Shown: positions 15,533 to 24,894, counted from the first letter of the stretch. The stretch: DNA of 64,000 nt from Paludibacter sp. (GCA_031292575.1 JARLGX010000005.1:62001-126000), one strand, 5' to 3'. The notes: generated by a model not told the origin, from the sequence alone. Made by a program: numbers and translations.

Positions 15533-17992
15533 TTACATTGGATCTACATCTAGATTTACCCACAAAGCTTTGAATTTTGGTTCGGCAAGGAGGTTATTTG
15601 TGATTTGGCGGAGGATTGCTTTTGCTTTTTCGGCAGAGGCTTCAACTTCAAACTTGAGTAAAATGTGTTTGATATACATATTTTGTATACGCGAGATGGA
15701 CGGAACGTTCGGTCCTAGCACACGGTTGTTGAACACTGCACGCAAATCGACAGCCATGCGGGCGGATGCCTGGTTCAAAATACTCGGGTCGCGATGGCGA
15801 AGGACGATCTGAATCATGCGGAAATACGGCGGATATTTGAATAATTTACGCTCGTCGCACTGGGTGGCAAACATAGCCTGATAGTCATTCCGGATAACCT
15901 GCCCGATAATCGGGTGCTCGGGTGATGAGGTCTGGAGAATTACCGTACCACGCTTATTTTTACGTCCGGCACGCCCGCTCACTTGTGCCATTAATTGGAA
16001 CGCGCGCTCGTGAGCCCGGAAGTCAGGGAAGTTAAGCATGTTGTCCGCATTCAGAATGCCGACCAGACTCACGCACTCGAAATCGAGACCTTTAGACACC
16101 ATTTGCGTTCCAATAAGAATATCCACTTTGTGTTGTTCGAAGTCGGAAATGATCTTTTCGTACGACTTTTTGGAACGGGTTGTATCCAAGTCCATGCGCG
16201 AAACACGGGCGTCCGGAAAAATCTGTTTGATTTCGTCTTCGATCTTTTCAGTTCCAAAGCCTTTGGTGGAAAGCGTTCCGGGCATTTTACAAGCCGGACA
16301 GATATTCGGAATCGCTTCGGTATATCCGCAATAATGACAAGTCAGCGTATTGAACGATTTGTGAACGGTAAGACTCACATCGCAGTTTTTGCAATGCGGC
16401 ACATAGGCACAAGCCTTACATTCTATATACGGTGCATAACCACGGCGGTTCTGAAAAAGGATAACTTGCTCTTTGTTCTGAAGCGCTTTGGCAATTCGCT
16501 CCAATAGAGTATCGGTAAAATGGCTTTCCATTTGTTTTTTCCGATAGGCTTCTTTGGTATCCACCACCAGAATTTCAGGCATAGCCATATCTTCGTGGCG
16601 TTGGTTCAATTCCACAAAGCCGAATTTACCATTCTGCGCATTTTGATATGTTTCGATGGCGGGAGTAGCCGTTCCAAGCAAGGTTTTTGCACCGTGCATG
16701 GATGCCAACACGATGGCAGCATTGCGGGCATGATAACGCGGTGCGGGGTCGTATTGCTTATAACTCGACTCGTGTTCTTCGTCCACAATGATCAATCCGA
16801 GTTGGCGGAAAGGCAAAAAGATAGACGACCGCACGCCTATTATAACGTCGTAGGTTTTATCATTAAGTACATTGTTCCAGATTTCCACCCGTTCGGCATC
16901 GGAGAATTTGGAGTGATACACCCCGAGGCGTTTGCCGAACACCCGTTTCAACCGCGTGGTGAGCTGCGTGGTCAGGGCAATTTCGGGAACAAGATAAAGC
17001 ACTTGCTTTCCATCGGCGAGTACCTTATTAATAAGGTGTATGTATAATTCGGTTTTGCCGCTGGACGTAACACCGTGCAACAACACCACCGGTTTTTCAA
17101 TAAACTGCTTTTCAACCTCCTTCAAAGCCACCTGCTGAAACTCATTGAGCGGGTAAACGGCAGAAGTCTGCACATCCGAAACATCTAACCGTCCGATTTC
17201 TTTCAGGTAGGTTTCCAGCACGCCCCGTTCTATAAGTCCGCTGAGCACCGCAGCCGAAGCTCCCGATTTTTCCATCAGCTCTTTGCGCGAAACTTCACGG
17301 CGCTTAGACGGAATGAGGCATTTCGACAAATCGATGTACATCATCAGCACATCCAGTTGCTTTTTGGCTCGGCTCAGGTCGTCGAAAATTTTGCGGAGAT
17401 TATCTTCCTGCATGGCTTCGGCGGACATGCGCACAAAAGTATCGTTCTTCACACGGAACTTATCGGTCAGCTCTTCGCTAATTTCCAACGCACCTTTATC
17501 CAACAATGCTTTCAGGGTTGGCATCACGTCGCGCATTTCGGTTACTTTATTGAGTTCCGAAACGGTGGTCGGTTTGCCGTCGGACAAGGCATCCAGCACT
17601 TTTTGTTCTTTTTCCGAAAGTAAAGTTTCGGCTTCGTAATCGGGATTAATGCACACCCGCGTTTCGCTTTCCAGCTTCAAACCTGCCGGAACGGCCGCCT
17701 GATACACATCGCCCAGAAAAGCCTGGTAGTAGGATGCAATCCATTCCCAGAACTTCATTTGCGGACGACGGAGAATGGGCGCATTATCCAGTAAGCACAC
17801 AATATCTTTGGCTTCGTAAACCGTAGGCATAATTGTGTGAACGAGATACACCACGGCGGTGTACATTTTCTTTTTGCCAAACGGCACCACCACCCGCATG
17901 CCAATTCGCACCGAGTCCGCCCATTCATCCGGCACGGAGTAGGTAAAAGTATTGGGCAATGGTAAAGGTAATATGACGTCGACGTATTTCAT
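15533..17992 (-). CDS. priA: Primosomal protein N' (replication restart helicase PriA)
   Basis: PriA recognises stalled forks and loads the replicative helicase. I start at ATG 17992 (MKYVDVILPLPLPNTFTYSVP); the track's ten extra residues do not fit the family, which begins with this 3'-DNA-binding domain. The product has 819 residues. The helicase core has Walker A GVTSSGKTE with Lys313 and Walker B DEEH at 404-407. The zinc-binding insertion with CxxC pairs begins at Cys525 (CKACAYVPHCKNC) and runs to about residue 567. The second RecA domain includes GTQMVSKGLDFECV and QVSGRAGR. All catalytic features are intact. It is flanked by the lipoprotein cluster downstream and the YgjV-like gene upstream. 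Confidence 0.96.
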   Translation of the reverse strand: MKYVDVILPLPLPNTFTYSVPDEWADSVRIGMRVVVPFGKKKMYTAVVYLVHTIMPTVYEAKDIVCLLDNAPILRRPQMKFWEWIASYYQAFLGDVYQAAVPAGLKLESETRVCINPDYEAETLLSEKEQKVLDALSDGKPTTVSELNKVTEMRDVMPTLKALLDKGALEISEELTDKFRVKNDTFVRMSAEAMQEDNLRKIFDDLSRAKKQLDVLMMYIDLSKCLIPSKRREVSRKELMEKSGASAAVLSGLIERGVLETYLKEIGRLDVSDVQTSAVYPLNEFQQVALKEVEKQFIEKPVVLLHGVTSSGKTELYIHLINKVLADGKQVLYLVPEIALTTQLTTRLKRVFGKRLGVYHSKFSDAERVEIWNNVLNDKTYDVIIGVRSSIFLPFRQLGLIIVDEEHESSYKQYDPAPRYHARNAAIVLASMHGAKTLLGTATPAIETYQNAQNGKFGFVELNQRHEDMAMPEILVVDTKEAYRKKQMESHFTDTLLERIAKALQNKEQVILFQNRRGYAPYIECKACAYVPHCKNCDVSLTVHKSFNTLTCHYCGYTEAIPNICPACKMPGTLSTKGFGTEKIEDEIKQIFPDARVSRMDLDTTRSKKSYEKIISDFEQHKVDILIGTQMVSKGLDFECVSLVGILNADNMLNFPDFRAHERAFQLMAQVSGRAGRKNKRGTVILQTSSPEHPIIGQVIRNDYQAMFATQCDERKLFKYPPYFRMIQIVLRHRDPSILNQASARMAVDLRAVFNNRVLGPNVPSISRIQNMYIKHILLKFEVEASAEKAKAILRQITNNLLAEPKFKALWVNLDVDPM

Positions 17993-18096
17993 TTTTAATA
18001 GAAGCGAATGATATAGTTTCAAATTACTTAATACTAATAAAATCAGATATTTACAATCATTTTAAAAATGCAAATTCAACAAAATAAATATTATGA

Positions 18097-18741
18097 TTAA
18101 ATGGTTTTTGTAAATGTTGCATAATCATTTTTCGTCTGTTCAAAGCCCATTTTTTTTAAATATCTTTGGTGGCTTTTATTTTTACTATTACATATGATTT
18201 CCGTAATATTCTGTTTTTTAATAAGTTCTATATTCTTTTTATAAATAAAATCTCCAGGTTTCAAATCGCGATATTCGGCCGTTACAAAATCAAGATGGAC
18301 GGTGAGGGTATGAATGTTTTTAGTTCCTATAAATACGCCGGCAACTGAAGCATTTCGTAAGAGTAATATTGCAAAAGTGTTATTTTCATTTCCTTGTTTA
18401 AATTTTTCTTTATTAAAAAAAGGGAAAACCTTTTTAATCTCGCGTTGATAAAAATCAATAAAATAATCCAAGTAAGAATCGTCGACATCTACGCTGATTG
18501 CTTTAAATAATTCCAGATGCGAGTACATTTTATACAAATAATATAAATCGGCTACTACAATAAACAAATTGAGGAAACCTACCGGAAAAGCTCCAATGGC
18601 AAAGCCATAAAACGAAAATACGGCAGCACCAATAAGATTATACCATCTGAGTTTTTTTATTGAACTCATCGTTAACGATACGGCTACAATAACGGATCCG
18701 CAGTAGCCTACCCATTCGAGTAGAGGAATATTTAACTGCAT
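18097..18741 (-). CDS. YgjV-like membrane protein with a C-terminal GNAT-like domain
   Basis: The first 70 or so residues form three short membrane segments with the YgjV-like pattern WVGYCGSVIVAVSLTMSSIKKLRWYN. From about residue 90 to the end (total 214) the sequence is soluble. It ends like a GCN5-type acetyltransferase: DLKPGDFIYKKNIELIKK, IICNSKNKSHQRYLKKMGFEQ, with the late GNAT pattern of Asn/His followed by a Lys-Met-Gly-Phe turn. The function is unknown; a membrane-tethered acyltransferase is an inference. A TAATTTTG box is present at 18800-18793 on the minus strand. It is divergent from the dihydrouridine synthase gene. Confidence 0.65.
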   Translation of the reverse strand: MQLNIPLLEWVGYCGSVIVAVSLTMSSIKKLRWYNLIGAAVFSFYGFAIGAFPVGFLNLFIVVADLYYLYKMYSHLELFKAISVDVDDSYLDYFIDFYQREIKKVFPFFNKEKFKQGNENNTFAILLLRNASVAGVFIGTKNIHTLTVHLDFVTAEYRDLKPGDFIYKKNIELIKKQNITEIICNSKNKSHQRYLKKMGFEQTKNDYATFTKTI

Positions 18742-18901
18742 AGTTTTATCATTTAATTAATTCTCTTATCAAAATAACATCTAAGAGGATTGCAAAATTA
18801 ATCATTTTTCTGATTATAAAACTATTGATAGAAATCTCATTGAAAATGTTTTCGTTATGAGAAAGTTCTGTGATTTTACAGGTATTAGAATAAACTTTCC
18901 A

Positions 18902-18909
18902 TACCTTTG
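18902..18909 (+). promoter_or_regulatory. -7 box of the dus gene
   Basis: TACCTTTG fits TAnnTTTG, 23 bp before the ATG. Confidence 0.5.
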
Positions 18910-18932
18910 TATTTTTAAAATAAAACTTTAGC

Positions 18933-19871
18933 ATGCAAATATATCTAGCCCCGCTTCAAGGTCTTACCGACTGGATTTTCCGCGAATCGTTCTCCGAACA
19001 TATTGGTCGCTTCGATAAAACTTTTACCCCTTTTGTGCGTGTACAAAGTGGTGGTTTTTATCGCCCAAGCCAATGCAACGATATGTTACCAGCACATAAC
19101 ACGTTTCAAAAACCAGTTCCGCAGTTTTTGGGAAAGGATGCCGATTCATTTAAACTCTTTGAGGAACTTTGTCACGAACATAATTATACAGAGGCAAATA
19201 TCAACATGGGATGCCCTTTTCCAATGATTACGGGCAAAGCGATGGGAGCAGGATTGTTGTCACATCCAGCAGATGTGTCAAAACTACTGGAAGATATTTT
19301 TACAGATACACAACTGAAAATTTCCATCAAATGCCGGTTAGGACAAGAAAATTCAACGGAATTTCAAGCACTGATACCTGTTTTCAATGATTTCCCGATG
19401 GAAGAAATTATTATTCATCCGAGGGTTGGTAAACAACAATACAAAGGGGAAATTGATGTGAATGCTTTTGCTCTGTATGCTCCACAGTTGAAACATCCGA
19501 TTTGTTACAATGGCGATATTTTGACAATTAATGATGTGGAACAGATTCAGACACTCGCTCCACAAGTGGATCGTTTTATGATTGGGCGCGGAATACTGCA
19601 AAATCCGTTTTTATTAGCAGAAATACAAAAACAAGCTATTTCGCAAAATCAAAAAGCCGACATATTACGAAACTTTCATTTATCTATTATTGAACATTGC
19701 AAACAAAAATACTCAGGCGACTTGCATTTTCTGAAACGATTGGAAGAGCTATGGGAATACCACCATCTGGCATTTGAAGACGGGCGTAAGATTTACAAAC
19801 AAGTTAAGAAATGCAAGAATCTGGTTCAATACGAAGCAGTGGTTTTCAAAGCTATTAATGAAATGGCATAA
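18933..19871 (+). CDS. dus: tRNA-dihydrouridine synthase
   Basis: An FMN enzyme that reduces specific uridines in tRNA D-loops with NADPH. The 312-residue TIM-barrel protein starts MQIYLAPLQGLTDWIFRE, the normal Dus beginning. The catalytic Cys94 is in NINMGCPFP, and KCRLGQE and IIHPRVGKQQYKGE hold the conserved substrate and flavin residues. The closing FMN site is MIGRGILQNPFLL. The C-terminal helical domain is shorter than in E. coli DusA. Which tRNA position it modifies cannot be told from the sequence. The gene is convergent with tag, 24 bp apart. Confidence 0.93.
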   Translation: MQIYLAPLQGLTDWIFRESFSEHIGRFDKTFTPFVRVQSGGFYRPSQCNDMLPAHNTFQKPVPQFLGKDADSFKLFEELCHEHNYTEANINMGCPFPMITGKAMGAGLLSHPADVSKLLEDIFTDTQLKISIKCRLGQENSTEFQALIPVFNDFPMEEIIIHPRVGKQQYKGEIDVNAFALYAPQLKHPICYNGDILTINDVEQIQTLAPQVDRFMIGRGILQNPFLLAEIQKQAISQNQKADILRNFHLSIIEHCKQKYSGDLHFLKRLEELWEYHHLAFEDGRKIYKQVKKCKNLVQYEAVVFKAINEMA

Positions 19872-19895
19872 CTGCTATTTTACTTTTTTAGGAAT

Positions 19896-20465
19896 TTATT
19901 TAAATCGGCATCCATCCAAATGGTCGTTTACCATACCGGCAGCTTGCATAAAAGCATAACAGATGGTTGAACCCACAAACTTAAATCCGCGTTTAAGCAA
20001 ATCTTTACTCATAGCATCCGATTCGGTCGATTTCGCGGGAATTTCGGCATTCATTGTTGGATGATTCATGATTGTTTTTCCGCCTGTGAACTGCCAAATA
20101 TAGTTATCAAAAGTTCCAAACTCTGCTTTTACAATCAGGAAAGCTTTAGCATTGCCTACCGTTGCGCGAATTTTAGCCTGATTACGGACAATGGAAGCAT
20201 TCTGCATTAGACTTTGTATCTTTTCTTCGCCATACAAAGCAATTTTCTCTACATCGTAATTATCAAAAGCACGACGGAAATTCTCGCGTTTATGAAGAAT
20301 GGTTCTCCAGCTTAATCCTGCCTGAAAAGCATCCATCACCATAAATTCAAACAGTTTTCGGTCATCGTGAAGTGGTTTGCCCCATTCGTCGTTATGATAA
20401 GCACGCATTAAGGTATCTGAGCCCGGCCAGTTACATTCAGTTAATTCATTATTCATATTGTACAA
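19896..20465 (-). CDS. tag: DNA-3-methyladenine glycosylase I
   Basis: The enzyme removes 3-methyladenine from alkylated DNA. The 189 residues match the family in length. The zinc ligands are visible as Cys in ECNW near the N-terminus, His in MRAYHNDEWG, and His and Cys in VNDHLDGC at the C-terminus. The base-binding region QAGLSWRTILHKRENFR and the late GFKFVGSTICYAFMQA are typical. The ATG at 20465 or the one nine bases later (MNNELTECNWPG) may be used. A full-consensus promoter lies upstream at 20573-20541. Confidence 0.95.
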   Translation of the reverse strand: MYNMNNELTECNWPGSDTLMRAYHNDEWGKPLHDDRKLFEFMVMDAFQAGLSWRTILHKRENFRRAFDNYDVEKIALYGEEKIQSLMQNASIVRNQAKIRATVGNAKAFLIVKAEFGTFDNYIWQFTGGKTIMNHPTMNAEIPAKSTESDAMSKDLLKRGFKFVGSTICYAFMQAAGMVNDHLDGCRFK

Positions 20466-20489
20466 TTTGTAATTATTACTTTAATGCCA

Positions 20490-20517
20490 TTTGAGCAGAA
20501 GAAATAGTGTAATTTTG
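20490..20517 (+). promoter_or_regulatory. Promoter of the HD-domain gene
   Basis: TTTG at 20490-20493, 16 nt, then TAATTTTG at 20510-20517. It lies about 65 bp upstream of the ATG. Spacing is shorter than usual. Confidence 0.4.
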
Positions 20518-20540
20518 TCTTCTGTCAAAAAACTTTATTG

Positions 20541-20573
20541 CAAAGTTAGTGTTCTTTTTTAATATCATTCAAA
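20541..20573 (-). promoter_or_regulatory. Promoter of tag
   Basis: On the minus strand TTTG (20573-20570), 21 nt, TAACTTTG (20548-20541); both elements match. It overlaps head-on with the HD-gene promoter region, so the two transcripts run across each other's leaders. Confidence 0.6.
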
Positions 20574-20581
20574 TGTGAATT

Positions 20582-21139
20582 ATGAATTATGAATTAAAAA
20601 TAAATCCTTTTGAAATAATTGAAAAATATTATTCCAAAGGAAGTGAGATTTATTATGTTTTAGTCAAACATTGCGAACAGGTAAGAGACAAAGCATTAGA
20701 TATTTCCTCTAAACACCCCGAATTAAATCTTAACAACCAGTTTATCTCTGAAGCAGCTATGCTTCACGATATTGGCATATTTCTATGTGATGCCCCACGA
20801 ATTCATTGCCACGGTTCACATCAATATATTGAACATGGATATTTGGGAGCAGATGTGCTTCGAAGTGAAGGTCTGCCACTTCATGCGTTGGTTTGTGAGC
20901 GACATACTGGAGTGGGGCTTAGTCTGGAAATGATTGAAAAAGGCAAACTACCGCTTCCTCATCGCGACATGCTGCCTGTGTCGCTCGAAGAGCAAGTAAT
21001 TTGTTATGCCGATAAATTCTATTCAAAGACTCAGCTAAATGAAGAGCATTCGCTTGAACGAATCAGAACATATTTGAATCGCTATGGCAAACAGGAAGTA
21101 AATAAATTCGATAAATGGCATTCTCTTTTTGAGGGATAA
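20582..21139 (+). CDS. HD-domain phosphohydrolase-like protein
   Basis: The 185-residue product contains the HD metal-binding signature: His in VLVKHCEQV, HDIG in AAMLHDIGIFL, then ECRHTGVGLS-like CERHTGVGLS and a late Asp in CYADKFYS. HD proteins hydrolyse phosphate esters of nucleotides or second messengers. Stand-alone short members of this kind, with the HCHGSHQYIEHGYLGADVL segment, are common in Bacteroidota, but their substrate is not known to me. The ATG at 20582 is the first of two close ATGs. The gene is convergent with the DUF3078 gene with only 8 bp between stops. Confidence 0.8.
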   Translation: MNYELKINPFEIIEKYYSKGSEIYYVLVKHCEQVRDKALDISSKHPELNLNNQFISEAAMLHDIGIFLCDAPRIHCHGSHQYIEHGYLGADVLRSEGLPLHALVCERHTGVGLSLEMIEKGKLPLPHRDMLPVSLEEQVICYADKFYSKTQLNEEHSLERIRTYLNRYGKQEVNKFDKWHSLFEG

Positions 21140-21147
21140 TAAAATCC

Positions 21148-22638
21148 TTAGTTGAAATTGTGTGAGAAACCAACACTGATTAGTTGTTTGAACTGCATTT
21201 TTGCAATTGCACCGTTTGTTTCAATTACGGTATTATCGTAACGCGGATTAAACGAGATACGGGTAGACATGAATCGATTAATTGTCATGTTACAAACCAT
21301 TTCCCAATCAATTTGCATTTTTTGGTAGTTGGTAAAAAATGACAAATTAGAATCGAGATGAATTTCTTTTGTTAACGGATAAGAACATGTTGCTTTGAAT
21401 GAACTTCCTATTTGACTCAACACATTTTCGCCTGTTTTAATGCCAAAAAGATTTGGATTTACATTTTTGGTATCACTCATATAAATATAATTATACGTTA
21501 CGGGCGAAAGCATTATTGAGAATATCTTTTTGTATTTATAATCCATACCAACACCAATATTTAACCTTATAGGGGTCAGAAATGAAGTTTTCATAACGTT
21601 TGAATTTATTCCGTTATAACTATTAAAAAACTGGGTTGAAAAATCGACAGATCCACTATAAAACCAGTTACCACCAGCTTTTACACCTAACTTGCTATTA
21701 ATTTTAAATATATCGTCATTTGTACTTATCATGTGCAAAGTATCACCTGCATTTGTATTAAAACCCATGTGCCATTCTGCCGTATTTTCCCATTGAATGC
21801 TTTTTTTATTATCGTAGTTCAACTGCGCGGTTACTATTCCAAGCATTGCAAGGTTGCTGTTTCCACCCTGATACCAATTTGGTGAAATATAGTTTTGCGA
21901 AAATTGAGCTAAAGCAGTTTCTTTATGCTGCCATGGACCTATATGTTCTCTACGCACAATTAATCGCCGGCGATAAGGATTAAGTTCTTTAGCATCAGAG
22001 AACTTAATATTATTGATCGGCTTAATTTTTATATAGTGATTTTTATAATTTTCAGGGTCGGGCAATTCATCAAAATCAATACTGTATAAATCAATGTCAG
22101 TTTTTGTAATTTCATCGCGGGCATCGTTACGTAATTCAGTAATTATCTGATCTACAGTTTGTACTTTTGTCGGCTTTGAAATTTCTTCGGACAATGTTGA
22201 GGCTTTAAATCCATAAAAAAGAGTTTTTAAATCGGGTTGAAAATTCACTTTTATATCAAAAGGTAAACCTTTATATACTAAATCGATGAAAAAAGGATTT
22301 GCCAGAAGAAGCAATGAATCTATTTTTACCGGAACATAATTGGCCGACAAACTGGAAGGAGTGAGAGAATCAGGAATTTGCACTTTCAAATCAGCATTTT
22401 TTGCGGGTTTAGCCGATTTATTTAATACATCTTTAACTGTGTCTGCTACTGCTTTAGCTTGCGTAGGTACTTTTGGTGTTTTAATTGAATCCGAAAATAC
22501 ACTTTGGAATAAACTATCCGTATTAATAATTTCAGAAGCAGGAATATTCAAATTTTTATTATTATCAAAAGGTTTATTTGCATAAACACCAGAAATAGAA
22601 AAAAGAAACGCTACAGAAATAATTACCTTAAACTTCAT
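21148..22638 (-). CDS. DUF3078 family exported protein
   Basis: The 496-residue product has a signal peptide ending SGVYA and then a low-complexity Lys/Pro/Ala-rich stretch. A C-terminal half of alternating beta strands looks like an outer-membrane-associated barrel. The segment RREHIGPWQHKETALAQFSQ followed by NWYQGGNSNLAMLG is what I know from DUF3078 proteins of Bacteroidota. The final residues SVGFSHNFN end in an aromatic-Asn pattern seen in barrel strands. The function is unknown. It lies 59 bp downstream of rmuC on the same strand and may share its transcript. Confidence 0.75.
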   Translation of the reverse strand: MKFKVIISVAFLFSISGVYANKPFDNNKNLNIPASEIINTDSLFQSVFSDSIKTPKVPTQAKAVADTVKDVLNKSAKPAKNADLKVQIPDSLTPSSLSANYVPVKIDSLLLLANPFFIDLVYKGLPFDIKVNFQPDLKTLFYGFKASTLSEEISKPTKVQTVDQIITELRNDARDEITKTDIDLYSIDFDELPDPENYKNHYIKIKPINNIKFSDAKELNPYRRRLIVRREHIGPWQHKETALAQFSQNYISPNWYQGGNSNLAMLGIVTAQLNYDNKKSIQWENTAEWHMGFNTNAGDTLHMISTNDDIFKINSKLGVKAGGNWFYSGSVDFSTQFFNSYNGINSNVMKTSFLTPIRLNIGVGMDYKYKKIFSIMLSPVTYNYIYMSDTKNVNPNLFGIKTGENVLSQIGSSFKATCSYPLTKEIHLDSNLSFFTNYQKMQIDWEMVCNMTINRFMSTRISFNPRYDNTVIETNGAIAKMQFKQLISVGFSHNFN

Positions 22639-22697
22639 ACCTTAAAACTTTATGTCTTATTTAATCGGGTGCAACAAGTTAGATAGATTAATAACGA

Positions 22698-24035
22698 TCA
22701 ATAGTTTTCAAAACCTGTTGGCAGAGACTTATTTCCTGTTTTGGCACCCAGTTCTTTTATCTTTTCGGCTGTACGGATAATATTTCCGGAACCGTCTTTC
22801 ATTTTTTTCATTGCATCATCATATGCACTTGAAGTTCGATCAATATTGGTTTTAATTTTAGCCATATCTTCAGCAAAACCAATAAATTTATCGTACAATG
22901 CACCGCTCAAACGAGCAATTTCCTGCGCATTTTTTGTCTGGTTTTCCTGCTTCCATATCGACGAAATGGTTCGCAGAGTTGCCAACAAAGTTGTCGGGCT
23001 TACAATTACAATTTTGCGCTCCCAAGCGTATGAAAAAATCTCTCCATCACCCTGAACAGCTACCGAAAACGAGGCCTCAATTGGCAAAAACATTAAAACA
23101 AAATCGGGAGTATTCAAATTTTGTGCATTCTGATAATTCTTTTCACTCAGCAATTTCACATGACTACGCAACGAATTAATATGATCTTTTAAATGTGCAA
23201 CTCGTTGTTCTTCAGTTTCTGCCGATACAAACCGCTCGTAAGCTACCAGTGAAACTTTGGAGTCAATAATAATATGTTTGTTATCCGGCAAATGAATAAT
23301 CACATCAGGTCGTTGTACGCTGGAGTCTGCACCATCAACCACTTCTTCACGTTCATATTCCTGCCCTTTAGTCAAGCCTGAACGTTCCAACACACGTTCC
23401 AATATCACTTCACCCCAATTTCCCTGCTTCTTCACATCTCCTTTGAGAGCTTTGGTCAGATTATTTGCTTCTTGGCTTACGCGAGTGTTCAACTCCGTTA
23501 ACTTCCTTACTTCTTCACGCAAGCTTATCTTATCGCGCAATTCCTTATCGTAAGTTTCTTCCACCTTCTTTTCAAAAAGCTGGATTCGGTCTTTTAATGG
23601 ATTCAGAATTTCACTCAGGTTTTTATGATTTGAAATCGTAAATTCGTCGGATCTTTCCTTTAAAATTTTTGTTGCTATATTTTCAAACTCGGTTGTTAAG
23701 CGCTTTTGAAGGCTCTCAATTTCTATTTTTTGATTTTCGAGTTTCTCTGCTAAATTTTGATTTATCGTTTTTAGCGTAGCAACTTCTATGCCACGGTTGT
23801 TTGCCATTTCTAATTGCAGAGCCAGTTCCAACTGTAATCGTTGTAACTCTTCCGATTTCATTCGCAGCGTTTCCAAAGCAACAGATTTCTGCATTTCTGC
23901 CTCATTTTGAGCATTTAACAAACTCTTCTCATTTGTTTCGTACATAATTTTTTGAGTAGCTTGTTTGCGTGAAAGTAAAAACCAAGCCAGCAAAAAGCCA
24001 ATTATAAGTGTGGACACTGCAAGTAAGTATTCCAT
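22698..24035 (-). CDS. rmuC: DNA recombination protein RmuC
   Basis: RmuC limits inversions between short repeats in E. coli; its nuclease-like core is conserved. The 445-residue product begins with a membrane anchor (MEYLLAVSTLIIGFLLAWFLL). A long coiled coil follows over about residues 30-190. The RmuC domain then includes KGDVKKQGNWGEVILERVLE, RPDVIIHLPDNKHIIIDSKVSL and FLPIEASFSVAVQ. The length is normal. A small DNA-binding-like gene lies 75 bp upstream and the DUF3078 gene 59 bp downstream, all on the minus strand. Confidence 0.94.
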   Translation of the reverse strand: MEYLLAVSTLIIGFLLAWFLLSRKQATQKIMYETNEKSLLNAQNEAEMQKSVALETLRMKSEELQRLQLELALQLEMANNRGIEVATLKTINQNLAEKLENQKIEIESLQKRLTTEFENIATKILKERSDEFTISNHKNLSEILNPLKDRIQLFEKKVEETYDKELRDKISLREEVRKLTELNTRVSQEANNLTKALKGDVKKQGNWGEVILERVLERSGLTKGQEYEREEVVDGADSSVQRPDVIIHLPDNKHIIIDSKVSLVAYERFVSAETEEQRVAHLKDHINSLRSHVKLLSEKNYQNAQNLNTPDFVLMFLPIEASFSVAVQGDGEIFSYAWERKIVIVSPTTLLATLRTISSIWKQENQTKNAQEIARLSGALYDKFIGFAEDMAKIKTNIDRTSSAYDDAMKKMKDGSGNIIRTAEKIKELGAKTGNKSLPTGFENY

Positions 24036-24110
24036 AATTTAAAGTTTTTATAAGTTTTATTAAAAATAAAATCACCTACTCTTGGGGGTAGTAAAGTTTC
24101 CAAAATTAAA

Positions 24111-24320
24111 TCAATCGAACAAAGTTGGATGGTCTTCTTCCATTTTTCGGATGATGGCAAACATGAGAGTTTCACGAATTAACTTAGATTTATTTTGCAC
24201 TTTATACTTTGAAATATAGCGGTTTAACGCTTTATTTTCTTCATCATTTAATGTGAATATTTGTCGGTGAGTGCGTAATGAATTTCGTTTAGTTGACGAA
24301 ATTGTTATTTTTTTTGCCAT
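24111..24320 (-). CDS. Small basic protein, ribbon-helix-helix-like
   Basis: The 69-residue product is basic at the N-terminus (MAKKITISSTKRNSLRTHRQ). It then has a pattern of one strand and two helices, FTLNDEENKALNRYISKY and NKSKLIRETLMFAIIRK, which looks like a ribbon-helix-helix DNA-binding protein. Similar short proteins are common in Bacteroidota genomes next to housekeeping genes. No partner toxin is visible, so I do not call it an antitoxin. The ATG at 24320 is preceded by a TATTTTTG box at 24348-24341 on the minus strand. It may regulate itself or the downstream rmuC, but this is inference. Confidence 0.6.
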   Translation of the reverse strand: MAKKITISSTKRNSLRTHRQIFTLNDEENKALNRYISKYKVQNKSKLIRETLMFAIIRKMEEDHPTLFD

Positions 24321-24340
24321 AAGTAATCAATAATTCTGTA

Positions 24341-24348
24341 CAAAAATA
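24341..24348 (-). promoter_or_regulatory. -7 box of the small ribbon-helix-helix-like gene
   Basis: The minus strand reads TATTTTTG, 20 bp upstream of the ATG. No -33 element at the usual distance. Confidence 0.4.
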
Positions 24349-24390
24349 ATATTATCCCAGCGATTTTAACGGGATTAATTCAAAAAACTG

Positions 24391-24398
24391 TATTTTTG
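24391..24398 (+). promoter_or_regulatory. -7 box of yraN
   Basis: TATTTTTG lies 65 bp before the ATG of yraN. A 10-bp palindrome AACCTAGGTT follows in the leader at 24428-24437. The -33 element is unclear. Confidence 0.35.
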
Positions 24399-24462
24399 AA
24401 AAATTTTTTATTGAAATTCAATTTCTAACCTAGGTTTTGAAACCTTTATTCTCATTTTAAAA

Positions 24463-24828
24463 ATGGCTGAACATAACGATTTAGGTGCATTGGGCGAGCA
24501 ACGTGCTCAGGCATATTTACGGAACAAAGGGTTTCATATCCGTCATATCAACTGGGTTTGCGGAAAACTTGAACTAGATATTGTTGCCGAAAAAGATGGC
24601 TGGTTAGTAATTGTAGAAGTAAAAACACGCTCCACTGAAACTTTTGAGCACCCCGAAGAAGCTATTACGAAACGAAAAATAAGAAATATAATTAACGCTA
24701 CGCACGAATACATCATTCAATTTGACTGGAATGGTGAAACACGGTTTGATGTCGTATCGGTAATTCCTCACGGTCAGTCGTTCGATATAGAACATATTGA
24801 GGATGCATTTCTGTCGCCCGTAAATTAA
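24463..24828 (+). CDS. yraN: YraN family (UPF0102) endonuclease-like protein
   Basis: The 121-residue product begins MAEHNDLGALGEQRAQAYL, the standard UPF0102 beginning. It carries the PD-(D/E)xK-type residues: Glu in GEQRA, Asp in LELDIVAE and the EVK triad in VIVEVKTRS. The fold resembles Holliday-junction resolvases, but the substrate is not firmly known. The length is normal. It is a single gene, ending at a near-perfect hairpin shared with the convergent anti-sigma-like gene. Confidence 0.9.
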   Translation: MAEHNDLGALGEQRAQAYLRNKGFHIRHINWVCGKLELDIVAEKDGWLVIVEVKTRSTETFEHPEEAITKRKIRNIINATHEYIIQFDWNGETRFDVVSVIPHGQSFDIEHIEDAFLSPVN

Positions 24829-24847
24829 TTCTCTTTGGTATCTCAAA

Positions 24848-24894
24848 AAATAATGTCGTAAATTTTGCATTAACAAAATTTTACGACATTATTT
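24848..24894. terminator. Bidirectional hairpin terminator after yraN
   Basis: AAATAATGTCGTAAATTTTG (24848-24867) pairs with 24874-24894 with only one bulged base, loop CATTAA. A-runs and T-runs flank it on both strands. It lies 20 bp after the yraN stop and about 110 bp past the convergent minus-strand gene. Confidence 0.7.

Noticed and set aside
24111-24320. Antitoxin of a toxin-antitoxin pair
   Set aside because: The fold looks like a ribbon-helix-helix protein, but no toxin-sized partner gene overlaps or adjoins it; rmuC follows.
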